Notes under the pieces: generated by a model
What the model was told of the DNA's origin: nothing
What the model saw: only the letters and a program-made list of their open reading frames with translations
The model's database searches: none
Shown: one piece after another, positions 15,454-24,087 of the stretch
Layout of the letters: every line of letters starts with the position of its first letter
How positions within the stretch are numbered: the first letter of the stretch is position 1
NCBI RefSeq assembly: GCF_900491935.1
Contig: NZ_UEXK01000004.1
Location: 2,746,235 to 2,778,436, forward strand
Direction: 5' to 3'
DNA length: 32,202 nucleotides
From: Klenkia terrae
Lineage (GTDB): Bacteria; Actinomycetota; Actinomycetes; Mycobacteriales; Geodermatophilaceae
Translations under genes and position numbers: made by a program

Positions 15454-16625
15454 GGCCGGGCCAGCAGCTGCAGGTAGCGCCGGGCCTGCCCCGCGGGGCT
15501 GAAGCGATCCTCGGCCCGTCGGCGCGCGGCGCGACCCATCTGCGCCCAGGCGGGTCGCTGGTCCAGGACCGTCGCCAGCTGGTCGGCCAGCGCGGCGGTG
15601 TCGAGGGTGTCCATCAGCCAGCCGGTCTCGCCGTCCACGACCGTCTCCGACGGCCCGCCGCTGCTGGTCGCGACCACCGGCCGCCCGGCGCGCATCGCCT
15701 CGACCACGCTGAGCCCGAACGACTCCACCCCGCGGTTGACGCAGATGGCCAGGGAGGCGGTGGCGAGGAACGTCTCCGGGTGGTCGCTGGCCGGCAGCAG
15801 CCGGATCCGGTCGCGGGCCGGGCTCGTGGCGACCAGCGCCCGGACCCGGTCCTGGAACACCGGGTCGTGGGAGCCGCCGACCAGGTCGAGCGCGAGGTCG
15901 GCCAACCGGGGGTCAGCCAGTGCCTCCACCAGGAGGTCCTGCGCCTTGTCTTCGGCGATCCGGGCGATGCATACCGCGCGCAGCGGTGCGTCGACGAGGT
16001 CGGGCACGGTGGCGAAGACGTCGGCGGCCGACAGGTGCATCACGTCGGCCGCGGGACGGCCGCCGTGCACGCCGAGGGAGGACAGCGTCGACCGGCTGTT
16101 GGCCAGCACGTGCACGTCCAGCACCCGGGCCAGCAGGCGGTAGGCCAGCCGGGCGGGCGCGCTGTCCCGGACCGGGCGGGTCAGCTCCCACACGCAGGTC
16201 GCCCCGAGCAACCGGGCGGTGATCGCCCCGGCCGGCACCAGGGCGGGGGACACCACGTGCAGGTGCGTCACCCCGGCCAGGGCCGGGTGCCGGCGGGCGA
16301 CCCGGACGAAGGAGACCATCCACGCCAGCAACCGGACGGCGTCCCGGAGCGCCCCGGGCCCGCGGCGGGATATGTAGGGCGGGTCGGGCAGGTCCAGCAC
16401 CGTCAGCGGCAACCCCGCTGCGGCCACCTCCTCGGAGGTCTCGCCGGCCCGGGCGCTGAGGCAGGTGACGGTGGCCCCGAGCCCGCGGACCTCGGTCATC
16501 AGGTTCACCACGCTGCGGGCGACGCCGTAGCCCTCGCCCCCGGCGACCACCCAGGCGATCGAGAGCCGGTCCACCGGCAGGTCGGCGGGCGCCGGAGCGG
16601 TGCCGCGGTCAGTTGACGACGTCAC
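15450..16625 (-). CDS. Glycosyltransferase family 4
   Basis: A 391-residue GT-B enzyme that adds a sugar from a nucleotide donor to the growing lipid-linked unit on the cytoplasmic side. The N-terminal domain has the glycine-rich loop GGEGYGVARSVV, which contacts the acceptor side. The C-terminal domain has ARIAEDKAQDLLVEAL and the donor-binding motif GVESFGLSVVEAMRAGRPVVAT with the EX7E pattern. GTG 16625 lies inside the end of the upstream LCP gene (17-bp overlap). The 3' end overlaps the flippase start by 4 bases. Donor and linkage cannot be deduced. Confidence 0.92.
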   Translation of the reverse strand: MTSSTDRGTAPAPADLPVDRLSIAWVVAGGEGYGVARSVVNLMTEVRGLGATVTCLSARAGETSEEVAAAGLPLTVLDLPDPPYISRRGPGALRDAVRLLAWMVSFVRVARRHPALAGVTHLHVVSPALVPAGAITARLLGATCVWELTRPVRDSAPARLAYRLLARVLDVHVLANSRSTLSSLGVHGGRPAADVMHLSAADVFATVPDLVDAPLRAVCIARIAEDKAQDLLVEALADPRLADLALDLVGGSHDPVFQDRVRALVATSPARDRIRLLPASDHPETFLATASLAICVNRGVESFGLSVVEAMRAGRPVVATSSGGPSETVVDGETGWLMDTLDTAALADQLATVLDQRPAWAQMGRAARRRAEDRFSPAGQARRYLQLLARP

Positions 16626-17685
16626 CCAGCGCCTCGTCGGTGAACTCGTCGGCGTTCTGGCCGAGGGAGTCGGTCTGCAGGTAGCCCCACATGCGGGCCC
16701 CGGTCACGTCGTCGAGGTAGACCACGCTGGCCGCCCCCTCGGTGCCGGTGCCCAGCACGGGCGCGGTGAAGAAGTCGATGCCGTCCGGGGTGATGCCCCG
16801 GGCGGACAGCACCAGCTGCAGGAGGTCGGTCGTGCTGAGGGTGTCGTCGACCGCGATGGAGCCGGTGACCGCGGTCAGCACGGTGTCGATCTGGTCCAGG
16901 CTGGTGAACGTGCCGGCGGCGAACAGCTTGCCGAACATGGAGCGCAGGTAGTTCTGCTGGCGCTTGACCCGGTCGAAGTCGCCGCCGGGCAGGTCGTAGC
17001 GCTGGCCCACGTACCAGCGGGCCATGTCGCCGTCCAGGTGGTTGGGGCCGGCGGTGAACGTGTACGGACCGTTGGACGTGGTCGTGGCGACGTCGACGTC
17101 GACCCCGCCCAACGCGTCGGTCATGGAGATGAGCTCGTCGAAGCTGATCGCGGCGTAGTGGTCGATGCGCACGCCGGTCACGGCCTCGACGGTCTGGATC
17201 AGCAGGGTGGGGCCGCCGTAGGCGTAGGCGGCGTTGATCTTGTTCATGCCGTAGCCGGGGATGTCCACCCACGAGTCGCGGGGGATCGAGATGACCTGCA
17301 CGTGCTGGCGGTCGCCGGAGAGCCGGGCGACCATGATCGCGTCGGACCGGGCGTCGGGCAGCTCGCCGGCCACGATGTCGGCCCGGGTGTCCGACCCGAC
17401 GAGCAGGAACGTCACCGGAGCCGCCGTCGTCGCGGTGACGGGGGTGGCCTCGGCGGGCCGGGACGACTCGTCCAGACCGTCGAAGACGTCGGACACGCGG
17501 GCGACGTTGCCGGCGTAGCGGTCGGTCACGTACCAGGCGCCCCCGGCGACGAGCAGGGCGAGCACCGCGGTGAGCACCCCGAGGCCCAGGAGCGCGCGTC
17601 GCAGCACCCGGCGGCGTGGCCGCCGGGGCGGCTGCTCGTCGGGCAGCTCATCGTCCAGTTCGTCGGGCTGGAGATCGTGGTCCAT
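16609..17685 (-). CDS. LCP (LytR-CpsA-Psr) family glycopolymer ligase, copy 2
   Basis: The 358-residue protein has an acidic N-terminus, an Arg-rich stretch, one membrane helix at about residues 32-55, and a full LCP domain. The motifs are LLVGSDTRADIV, ARSDAIMVARL, ISIPRDSWVDIPGYGMNKIN and FDRVKRQQNYLRSM. It is closely related to copy 1 throughout the domain and the C-terminus (SLGQNADEFTDEAL against SLGQNADEFSDEAL). ATG 17685 is preceded by AGGGG at good spacing. The open frame upstream to 18633 is antisense to another gene. It heads the operon with the GT4 enzyme and flippase, so it likely attaches the polymer that they help to make. Confidence 0.93.
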   Translation of the reverse strand: MDHDLQPDELDDELPDEQPPRRPRRRVLRRALLGLGVLTAVLALLVAGGAWYVTDRYAGNVARVSDVFDGLDESSRPAEATPVTATTAAPVTFLLVGSDTRADIVAGELPDARSDAIMVARLSGDRQHVQVISIPRDSWVDIPGYGMNKINAAYAYGGPTLLIQTVEAVTGVRIDHYAAISFDELISMTDALGGVDVDVATTTSNGPYTFTAGPNHLDGDMARWYVGQRYDLPGGDFDRVKRQQNYLRSMFGKLFAAGTFTSLDQIDTVLTAVTGSIAVDDTLSTTDLLQLVLSARGITPDGIDFFTAPVLGTGTEGAASVVYLDDVTGARMWGYLQTDSLGQNADEFTDEALGDVVN

Positions 17686-17711
17686 GGGGTCCCCTGTCGT
17701 GGTCGTCGATG

Positions 17712-17717
17712 AACCTA
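17712..17717 (-). promoter_or_regulatory. Possible -10 box (TAGGTT) for the LCP2-GT4-flippase operon
   Basis: On the minus strand TAGGTT fits TANNNT. It leaves a short leader of about 20 bases that contains the AGGGG ribosome-binding site. No clear -35 box was found. Confidence 0.3.
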
Positions 17718-17736
17718 CGGCCGGGTCGGGCAGGAG

Positions 17737-18627
17737 GTGTCGCCGACGTCCCGGGCGGTCGCCCGGACGGGTGAGGTGTGCCGGCGGGTGCTCAACCGGC
17801 GGTCCGGGGAGGTCGAGACCCACCTGGTGCACCCCGAGCCGTCCCCGATCGCCCCCACCGCGCCGATCACCGGTGCAGGTCGTCGGGCCGGCGATCCGGG
17901 CGGGCGAACCTGGGCGCAGACCCGGGAGCTGCTGCTCGCCTCGCTGGTCGCGCCGGTGCGGCCACCCACGCGGGTGGTCACGGTCCTGGCCGGTGCGGTG
18001 CTCCTGGCCGAGACGACCGGGCTGGTCGTCCGTCGCGCCTGCGCGGTCGGCTCCTGCAGCGAGGTCGCCGGCTCCTGGGCGCTCCGGTGGGACATGGACG
18101 CGCTGGGGTCGGTCCCGCGCGCACTGATCACCGGACTGCTCGCCGTCGCCGCGCTGGGCTGCCTGCGCGGGTTCCGCCGAGCCGGCCACGGGGGAGCTGC
18201 CGTGTGGTGGGCGGTCCTCGGCGCCGGGTGCGCCGCCCTCACCGTCGCCAAGCAGACCTCCCTGCACTCCCTGGTCGAGGGCCGGCTCGCGGGTCTGCTG
18301 CCGGGCATCGACATCCAGCTGCTCTTCGTGGTGACCAGCCTGGTCGGGCTGCTGACGGTGCTGGTCGCCGGCCGGTGGGTGCGCCGGGAGACCCGGACGG
18401 TCGTCGTCACCTGGCTCGGCCTGTACGCCCTGGCCAGCGTCGGCCTCGCCGCCGTCACCGTGGTGCTGGCTCCGCTGGGCTCCGTGGTCGCCGATCTGGC
18501 CACCTGGGTGGAGGAGTGCGGGGAGGGCCTCGCCGCGGTCGGGCTGCTGGCCGCCGTCCGGGTCTCCACCCGCGACCTCGGTCGCCGCCGACCGACCCCC
18601 ACGACGCCGAACGACCACGCACCGTGA
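17737..18627 (+). CDS. Multi-pass membrane protein of unknown function
   Basis: About 296 residues if GTG 17737 is used. After a polar N-terminus of about 75 residues, five or so hydrophobic helices follow (for example VVTVLAGAVLLAETTGLVV, ALITGLLAVAALGCL, LLFVVTSLVGLLTVLVAG). The C-terminus is basic and Pro/Thr-rich. Three cysteines occur in the first loops. I do not recognise a family. It is too short and too poor in large loops to be a convincing Wzy polymerase. The true start is uncertain: an AGGAGG at 17732-17737 overlaps GTG 17737, and no in-frame start lies at ideal spacing. GTG 17776 is an alternative. The gene is divergent from LCP copy 2. Confidence 0.65.
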   Translation: MSPTSRAVARTGEVCRRVLNRRSGEVETHLVHPEPSPIAPTAPITGAGRRAGDPGGRTWAQTRELLLASLVAPVRPPTRVVTVLAGAVLLAETTGLVVRRACAVGSCSEVAGSWALRWDMDALGSVPRALITGLLAVAALGCLRGFRRAGHGGAAVWWAVLGAGCAALTVAKQTSLHSLVEGRLAGLLPGIDIQLLFVVTSLVGLLTVLVAGRWVRRETRTVVVTWLGLYALASVGLAAVTVVLAPLGSVVADLATWVEECGEGLAAVGLLAAVRVSTRDLGRRRPTPTTPNDHAP

Positions 18628-18756
18628 CGCCACTCGAACGCATGCAGAAGAGACACCTCCGTATCACCAGTTCAGGTGGCAAGCGATGCACTCTGCTCCG
18701 TTCGCCCGCTACCTTCCGTCACGCCCCGAGCGGGGCAGTAGGTGATGGAGGAACAC

Positions 18757-21672
18757 GTGCGTCGGTTGGCGAGGATGACGACCCTCGGGGTCAGGACACG
18801 CGGGGCCTCGGCCCAGCGGGCTGGCCGTCGGCTCGCCGCGGTGGTCGCGTTCGCGCTCGTCGGCGGGTTGGCCGTCGCCGGGTCGGTCACGCCGGCCGCT
18901 GCGGCGTCCGGGTGCACTGTCGACGTCGTCGCCCACCCCGACGACGACCTGTTCTTCATCAACCCGGCCGTGCAGGCCGACATCGCCGCCGGCACATGCG
19001 TGGCGACGGTGTTCGTGACCTCCGGCGACGCGGGACGGGGCACGAGCTACTCCCGCGGGCGCGAGACCGGGATCGAGGCCGCCTACGCGTCGATGGCCGG
19101 GGTCGAGAACAGCTGGTCGACCAGCACGACCGTCGTCGCCGGGCACACGCTCACCCAGGCGACCCTGCGGAGCGCTCCGCAGATCGTGCTCACCTTCCTC
19201 CGGTTGCCCGACGGGAACCCCGACGGCAGCGGCACCTCGAGCTCGGGGTACACCAGCCTCCAGTCCCTCTACACGGGCGCGATCAGCTCTCTCACGACCG
19301 TCGACACCCCGGCAGAGACCTACACCGTGTCCAGCCTGGTGCAGACGCTCGGCGCGGTGATGTCGTCCTTCTCCGCGGACGTGGTCCGCACGCTGGACAA
19401 CGTGGGCAACTTCGGCGGCGGCGACCACAGCGACCACTACACGGTGGCCCGGTTGGCGACCCAGGCCCGCGCGTCCTCCGTCCCCTCTGCCCAGCTCGTC
19501 AGCTACGCCGGGTACCCCGCCGAGGCCCTCGCGCCCAACGTCGCGGGTGACGCCCTGGCGCGCAAGCGGAACGCGCAGTTCGTCTACGCCCAGCACGACG
19601 ACAACGTGTGCGGCAGCATCGATGCCTGCCAAGGGCGCAACGAGGAGCGCTGGATCACCCGCAACTACCTCGCCAGCCAGGTGCACCCGACGGTGGGCAC
19701 CGGCACCGGCAACGTGGCCGCGCTGGCCAGCGTCAGCGCATCGTCGGGTAGGCCTGGCCAGGGCCCCGAGAAGGCCGTCGACGGCGTCGTCAGCGGGTAC
19801 CCGGACAACTCGGGCGCAGAGTGGGCCAGCTTCTCCGGCGCCGCAGGGACCTCGTTGCAGCTGAACTGGGCCGAGCCGTTCCAGCTGGACACCGTCGTGC
19901 TGTACGACCGCCCGAACCTCGCCGACCAGGTCCTGGGCGGGACGCTCACGTTCACCGACGGCACCACGGTCGCCGTCCCGGCCCTGGACAACGCCGGGGC
20001 GCCGGTCACGATCACCTTCCCCGCCCGCACGACGAGCAGCGTCCGCTTCACCGTCACGTCGGTCAGCCCCACCACCGAGAACGTCGGGTTGGCGGAGATC
20101 CAGACCTGGACGTCCGGTTCGACACCCGCCCCGACCACACCCCCGGCCCCCACGACGACGCCGGCTCCGACCACGACGGCGGCTCCGACCACGACGCCGG
20201 CTCCGACCACGACGCCGGCTCCGACCACGACGCCGACGCCGGGGACGAACGTCGCCGGTCGAGCTTCGGTCGCGGCCTCCTCGGCGAATGCCTCGACGGG
20301 GCAGACGGCCGCCAAGGCGGTCGACGGCGTGGTCTCGGGGTTCCCGGACGACTACACCGCTGAGTGGGCGACCGACGGCGGTGGTGTCGGCAGCACCCTC
20401 ACCCTGACCTGGACGACCCCGGTCACCCTGGACAAGGTGGTCCTGTACGACCGTCCCAACGCCAGCGACCAGGTCACCGGGGCGACCTTGGCCTTCTCCG
20501 ACGGCACCTCCGTCACCGTGCCCTCGCTGGCCAACTCCGGGACCGCCACCACGGTGTCCTTCACGGCGCGCACGGTCACCCGGCTGACGTTCACCGTCAC
20601 CGCTGTCAGCGCCAGCACGAGCAACGTGGGGCTGTCGGAGATCCAGACGTGGACCCCGGTGGCGACGACCACGGCTCCCACGACGACGCCGGCTCCGACC
20701 ACGACGCCGGCTCCGACCACGACGCCGGCTCCGACCACGACGGCGGCTCCGACCACGACGGCGGCTCCGACCACGACGGCGGCTCCGACCACGACGAGCA
20801 CGGCAGCTGCGCGCAACGTGGCCGGTCAGGCCGCCGTCAGCGCGTCCTCGCAGAACACCTCGACCGGGCAGACCGCGGCGAAGGCCGTCGACGGTGTCGT
20901 GGGCGGGTACCCCGGTGACGCCACGACCGAGTGGGCCACCGACGGACGCGGGACCGGCAGCACCCTCACCCTGAGCTGGGCAACCCCGGTCACCCTGGAC
21001 AAGGTGGTCCTGTACGACCGTCCCAACGCCAGCGACCAGGTCACCGGGGCGACCCTGGCCTTCTCCGACGGCACCTCCGTCACGGTGCCCTCGTTGGCCA
21101 ACGCGGGGACCGCGACCACGGTGTCCTTCGCCGCCCGGACGGTGACCCGGCTGACCTTCACGGTGACCTCGGTGAGCTCGGCGACGAAGAACGTCGGCCT
21201 CTCCGAGCTGCAGGCCTGGACGCCGGCGACCGCGGCACCCGTCGTTGCCCAGAACGTCGCCGGGGTGGCGTCGGTCACGGCCTCCTCGCAGAACACCGCG
21301 GCCGGCCAGGGCGCGGCCAAGGCGGTGGACGGCGTGGCCGCCGGGGCGCCCGCCAACCCGACGGCGGAGTGGGTGACCAACGGCGGGGGCCGCGGGGCAA
21401 CCCTCACCCTGACCTGGGCCACGCCGGTCACCCTGGACCGGGTCGTGCTCTACGACCGGCCGAACCTGTCCGACCGGATCACCGGCGGCACGCTGACCTT
21501 CTCCAGCGGCAGCCAGGTCTCGGTCCCGTCGCTGTCCAACTCGGGTGCGGCCACGACCGTCTCGTTCAGCACGCGGACGGTCACCCGGATGACCTTCACG
21601 GTGACCTCCGTCAGCCTGCTCACCACCGACGTGGGGCTGGCCGAGATCCAGACCTGGACCCCGGCGTCCTGA
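18757..21672 (+). CDS. Secreted PIG-L-type deacetylase with four galactose-binding-like modules
   Basis: The 971-residue product has a long N-terminal signal sequence ending near TPAAAASG (about residue 50). The PIG-L domain (about 52-310) has the metal motif AHPDDD at 59-64 and HSDH at 224-227. PIG-L enzymes remove N-acetyl groups from GlcNAc-containing glycans or glycolipids. Four beta-sandwich modules of the discoidin/F5-8 type C kind follow at about 320-455, 497-636, 686-828 and 833-971. Each has the pattern KAVDGV, EWA or EWV, LYDRPN and VGL.E. Thr/Pro/Ala linkers (456-496 and 637-685) separate modules 1/2 and 2/3. GTG 18757 is chosen because GGAGGA lies 4 bases upstream. The protein probably binds and trims surface glycan outside the cell, which is inference. 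Confidence 0.88.
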   Translation: MRRLARMTTLGVRTRGASAQRAGRRLAAVVAFALVGGLAVAGSVTPAAAASGCTVDVVAHPDDDLFFINPAVQADIAAGTCVATVFVTSGDAGRGTSYSRGRETGIEAAYASMAGVENSWSTSTTVVAGHTLTQATLRSAPQIVLTFLRLPDGNPDGSGTSSSGYTSLQSLYTGAISSLTTVDTPAETYTVSSLVQTLGAVMSSFSADVVRTLDNVGNFGGGDHSDHYTVARLATQARASSVPSAQLVSYAGYPAEALAPNVAGDALARKRNAQFVYAQHDDNVCGSIDACQGRNEERWITRNYLASQVHPTVGTGTGNVAALASVSASSGRPGQGPEKAVDGVVSGYPDNSGAEWASFSGAAGTSLQLNWAEPFQLDTVVLYDRPNLADQVLGGTLTFTDGTTVAVPALDNAGAPVTITFPARTTSSVRFTVTSVSPTTENVGLAEIQTWTSGSTPAPTTPPAPTTTPAPTTTAAPTTTPAPTTTPAPTTTPTPGTNVAGRASVAASSANASTGQTAAKAVDGVVSGFPDDYTAEWATDGGGVGSTLTLTWTTPVTLDKVVLYDRPNASDQVTGATLAFSDGTSVTVPSLANSGTATTVSFTARTVTRLTFTVTAVSASTSNVGLSEIQTWTPVATTTAPTTTPAPTTTPAPTTTPAPTTTAAPTTTAAPTTTAAPTTTSTAAARNVAGQAAVSASSQNTSTGQTAAKAVDGVVGGYPGDATTEWATDGRGTGSTLTLSWATPVTLDKVVLYDRPNASDQVTGATLAFSDGTSVTVPSLANAGTATTVSFAARTVTRLTFTVTSVSSATKNVGLSELQAWTPATAAPVVAQNVAGVASVTASSQNTAAGQGAAKAVDGVAAGAPANPTAEWVTNGGGRGATLTLTWATPVTLDRVVLYDRPNLSDRITGGTLTFSSGSQVSVPSLSNSGAATTVSFSTRTVTRMTFTVTSVSLLTTDVGLAEIQTWTPAS
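20161..20232 (+). repeat. 18-bp tandem repeat, 4 units (linker 1)
   Basis: Four units of CCGGCTCCGACCACGACG, the second starting with G, encode the repeating peptide PAPTTT or AAPTTT. They join module 1 to module 2 of the secreted deacetylase. Confidence 0.92.
20671..20796 (+). repeat. 18-bp tandem repeat, 7 units (linker 2)
   Basis: Seven units of the same 18-bp repeat as in linker 1. The first is diverged, three begin with CCGG and three with GCGG. Copy number could vary without breaking the frame because 18 is a multiple of three. Confidence 0.92.
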
Positions 21673-21703
21673 GCCGTGGTCACCCCACGGGGGTGACCAC
21701 GGC
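21673..21703 (+). terminator. Perfect 14-bp stem hairpin, terminator-like
   Basis: GCCGTGGTCACCCC and its exact reverse complement are separated by ACG and start at the base after the TGA of the deacetylase gene. There is no T-run, as is common for actinobacterial terminators. The rest of the gap to 21792 holds only the GGGGGAC ribosome-binding region of the next gene. Confidence 0.75.
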
Positions 21704-21792
21704 CGACATCCCTTGACCTCCGATCCGGAGGGGGAAAGGGTCAGCGCACAGCTCCGACTCATGTCCGGGGTCCGACGGGGGGTGGGGGACAG

Positions 21793-22803
21793 GTGCCGGA
21801 GACGGACGCCCCGCTGGTGACCGTGGCCATCCCCACCTTCCGCCGGCCGGACTGGCTACGGCAGGCCATCGACAGCGCCCGGGCGCAGACCGTCCGCGAC
21901 GTCGAGATCCTGGTCTCCGACAGCGACGGGTCCCCCGAGATCGAGGACCTGGTCGCGGACTACGGAGATCCCCGGCTGCGCTACCGCAGCAACGAAGGGC
22001 CGACCGACGGGCTGCAGAACGCCCTGGCCATGTACCGCGACTGCCGGGGCCGGTTCGTCGCCACCCTGCACGACGACGACTTCTGGGACCCCACCTACCT
22101 CGAGGTCATGCTCGCTCCGTTGCAGGCCCAGGACGACATCCTGCTGAGCTTCGCCGACCACTGGGTGGTCGACGCCGAGGGGCGGGTGCTGCCGGCCGAG
22201 ACCGAGGCCACGACCGCCGAGCGGGGCCGCTCCCGGCTGGCCGCGGGCCGCATCCAGCCCTTCGTGCGGGAGTGCATGGTCGACCGCGCCGTGTTCTTCG
22301 TGGTCGCCACGGTCTTCCGCAACGGCGCCATGGACTGGGACGACGTCCCCGCCGAGGTCTCCCCGCCCTACGAGGTCTGGCTGACCTGGCTGGCCAGCCG
22401 CGACGGTGCGGCCGCCTGGTATGTCCCCGACCGGCTGTCCTACTACCGGCTGCACGGTGCCTCGGCCGCGCACAGCACCCGCCTCGAGGTGCCCCAGGTG
22501 CACACCTTCGACCGGGTCCTCGCCGACCCGCGCCTGGGCGACCTGCGGCCGGAGGTGCTGCGCGCCAGTGCCCCCTTCCGCGCCAGCCTGGCGTGGTCGC
22601 TGCTGGTGGAGGGCGACCCCGCGGACGCCCGCCGTCAGCTGCGCGACGCATGGGCCGCCGGGGCCCGCGGTGCCGTGGTGCTGGGCCTGGCGGTGTCGGT
22701 GCTCCCGCGCCGCCTCCGCGCCGGGCTGGTCACCCGCATCCGGGCCGTCCGCGCCCACCGCCGCCTGACCCACCGACCGACCGAGCAGGAGTCCGCCCCG
22801 TGA
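21793..22803 (+). CDS. Glycosyltransferase family 2
   Basis: A 336-residue GT-A enzyme that transfers a sugar from a nucleotide donor. The N-terminus has VTVAIPTFRRPDWLRQAI, the first nucleotide-binding strand, then VSDSDGS and the metal-binding LHDDDFWDP. The later part WLTWLASRDG and YRLHGASAAH is typical of the acceptor half of this group. No membrane helix is obvious, so it is likely cytoplasmic. GTG 21793 has GGGGGAC upstream. Its stop overlaps the next gene by 4 bases (GTGA). It begins the right-hand operon with C-methyltransferase and CDP-sugar genes, so it may use the CDP-linked sugar made there, which is inference. Confidence 0.9.
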   Translation: MPETDAPLVTVAIPTFRRPDWLRQAIDSARAQTVRDVEILVSDSDGSPEIEDLVADYGDPRLRYRSNEGPTDGLQNALAMYRDCRGRFVATLHDDDFWDPTYLEVMLAPLQAQDDILLSFADHWVVDAEGRVLPAETEATTAERGRSRLAAGRIQPFVRECMVDRAVFFVVATVFRNGAMDWDDVPAEVSPPYEVWLTWLASRDGAAAWYVPDRLSYYRLHGASAAHSTRLEVPQVHTFDRVLADPRLGDLRPEVLRASAPFRASLAWSLLVEGDPADARRQLRDAWAAGARGAVVLGLAVSVLPRRLRAGLVTRIRAVRAHRRLTHRPTEQESAP

Positions 22804-24077
22804 CCCGTCCCGCGACCCTCCCGACGACCCTGGCAGGGCTGTCCGCCCAGGGCGGCGGTGCGTGCCGGCTGTGCGATCGACCGCTGACCGACGTGTTCGT
22901 CGACCTCGGCATGTCCCCGCCGTGCGAGAGCTACGTGCCCCGCGAGCGGCTGGAGTCCCCGGAGGTCTTCTACCCGCTGCGGGTGTGGATCTGCGCGAAC
23001 TGCCTGCTCGTCCAGCTGCCCCCGCACGTGCCGGCCGAGGAGATCTTCTCCGACTACGCCTACTACTCCTCCTACTCCTCCTCCTGGGTGGCCCACGCGG
23101 AGCGCTTCGTGGACACCTCGGCCGAGCGTCTCGGCCTGGGCGCCGACAGCTTCGTGGTCGAGGTGGCCAGCAACGACGGCTACCTGCTCCAGCACGCCGT
23201 CGCCCGGGGCATCCGGGTGCTCGGCATCGAGCCCGCGGGCAACATCGCCGTCGACGCCGAGGCCCGGGGCGTGCCCACCCGGGTGGCCTTCCTGGGGGCG
23301 GAGGAGGGCGCGGCGGTCCGCGCCGAGCACGGTCCGGCCGACCTGGTGGCGGCCAACAACGTCTTCGCGCACGTCCCCGACGTCCGGGACTTCTCCGCGG
23401 GTCTGGCCGCACTCCTCGCCGACGACGGGTGGCTCTCCATCGAGGTGCCGCACCTGATGCGGCTGATCGAGCGGGCCCAGTACGACACGATCTACCACGA
23501 GCACTTCTCCTACTACACGCTGCTCACCGCCCAGCGGGTGCTCGCCACGGCCGGTCTGGTCGTGGTCGACGTCGAGGAGCTGGCCACCCACGGTGGCTCG
23601 CTGCGGATCTGGGCCCGGCACCAGCAGCACGCCGGCACCGGGACCCCGGCCGTGGCCGCGCTGCTGGCGGAGGAGGCGGCCCGCGGGCTGCACACCCTCG
23701 AGGGCCACAGCGGGTTCGCCGCCGTCGTCGACCGGGTCAAGCGCGACCTGGTGGCGTTCCTCTCCGCCGCCGCGGCGGAGGGGCGGACGGTGGTCGGGTA
23801 CGGCGCCCCGGGCAAGGGCAACACGCTCCTGAACCACTGCGGGATCCGCAGCGACCTGCTGGCCTTCACCGTCGACCGCAACCCGCACAAGCACGGCATG
23901 TTCCTGCCGGGCACCCACATCCCGATCCTGCCGCCCGAGGCCATCGACGAGGTGCGGCCGGACTACGTGCTGATCCTGCCGTGGAACCTCCGCACGGAGA
24001 TCAGCGCGCAGCTGGCCCACGTCCGTGACTGGGGGACCCGCCTGGTGGTCCCCATCCCCGCACTCGAGATCGACTGA
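22800..24077 (+). CDS. NDP-sugar C-methyltransferase (TylC3/TcaB9 type)
   Basis: The 425-residue protein has the three-part layout of SAM-dependent sugar C-methyltransferases. The N-terminal zinc-binding domain has C22/C25 and C65/C68. The SAM domain has VVEVASNDGYLL near 118-129, and the C-terminal domain has GYGAPGKGNTLLNHCGI. The catalytic YHEH motif is present at 232-235, together with the Tyr-rich YYSSYSSSW segment and the His in NNVFAHVPD, matching residues described for TcaB9 as I recall them. Such enzymes methylate a carbon next to the keto group of an NDP-4-keto-6-deoxysugar. GTG 22800 overlaps the GT2 stop. The open frame upstream to 22272 is a shadow of that gene. The substrate is probably a CDP-sugar, given the next gene. 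Confidence 0.93.
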   Translation: MTRPATLPTTLAGLSAQGGGACRLCDRPLTDVFVDLGMSPPCESYVPRERLESPEVFYPLRVWICANCLLVQLPPHVPAEEIFSDYAYYSSYSSSWVAHAERFVDTSAERLGLGADSFVVEVASNDGYLLQHAVARGIRVLGIEPAGNIAVDAEARGVPTRVAFLGAEEGAAVRAEHGPADLVAANNVFAHVPDVRDFSAGLAALLADDGWLSIEVPHLMRLIERAQYDTIYHEHFSYYTLLTAQRVLATAGLVVVDVEELATHGGSLRIWARHQQHAGTGTPAVAALLAEEAARGLHTLEGHSGFAAVVDRVKRDLVAFLSAAAAEGRTVVGYGAPGKGNTLLNHCGIRSDLLAFTVDRNPHKHGMFLPGTHIPILPPEAIDEVRPDYVLILPWNLRTEISAQLAHVRDWGTRLVVPIPALEID

Positions 24078-24087
24078 GGAGCTCGCC

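Noticed and set aside
17737-18627. Multi-pass membrane protein as the missing Wzy polymerase
   Set aside because: It has only about five helices and no large periplasmic loop, and Wzy proteins usually have ten or more helices.
18723-18736. GCCCC-GAGC-GGGGC hairpin in the leader of the secreted deacetylase gene
   Set aside because: A five-pair stem of G and C alone is common here, and no riboswitch-like structure surrounds it.
18709-21762. Very long leftward open frame (about 1000 codons) across the deacetylase gene
   Set aside because: It is the antisense of a high-GC gene and is full of Arg/Gly repeats created by the 18-bp linker repeats. It has no domain, start site or conserved motif.
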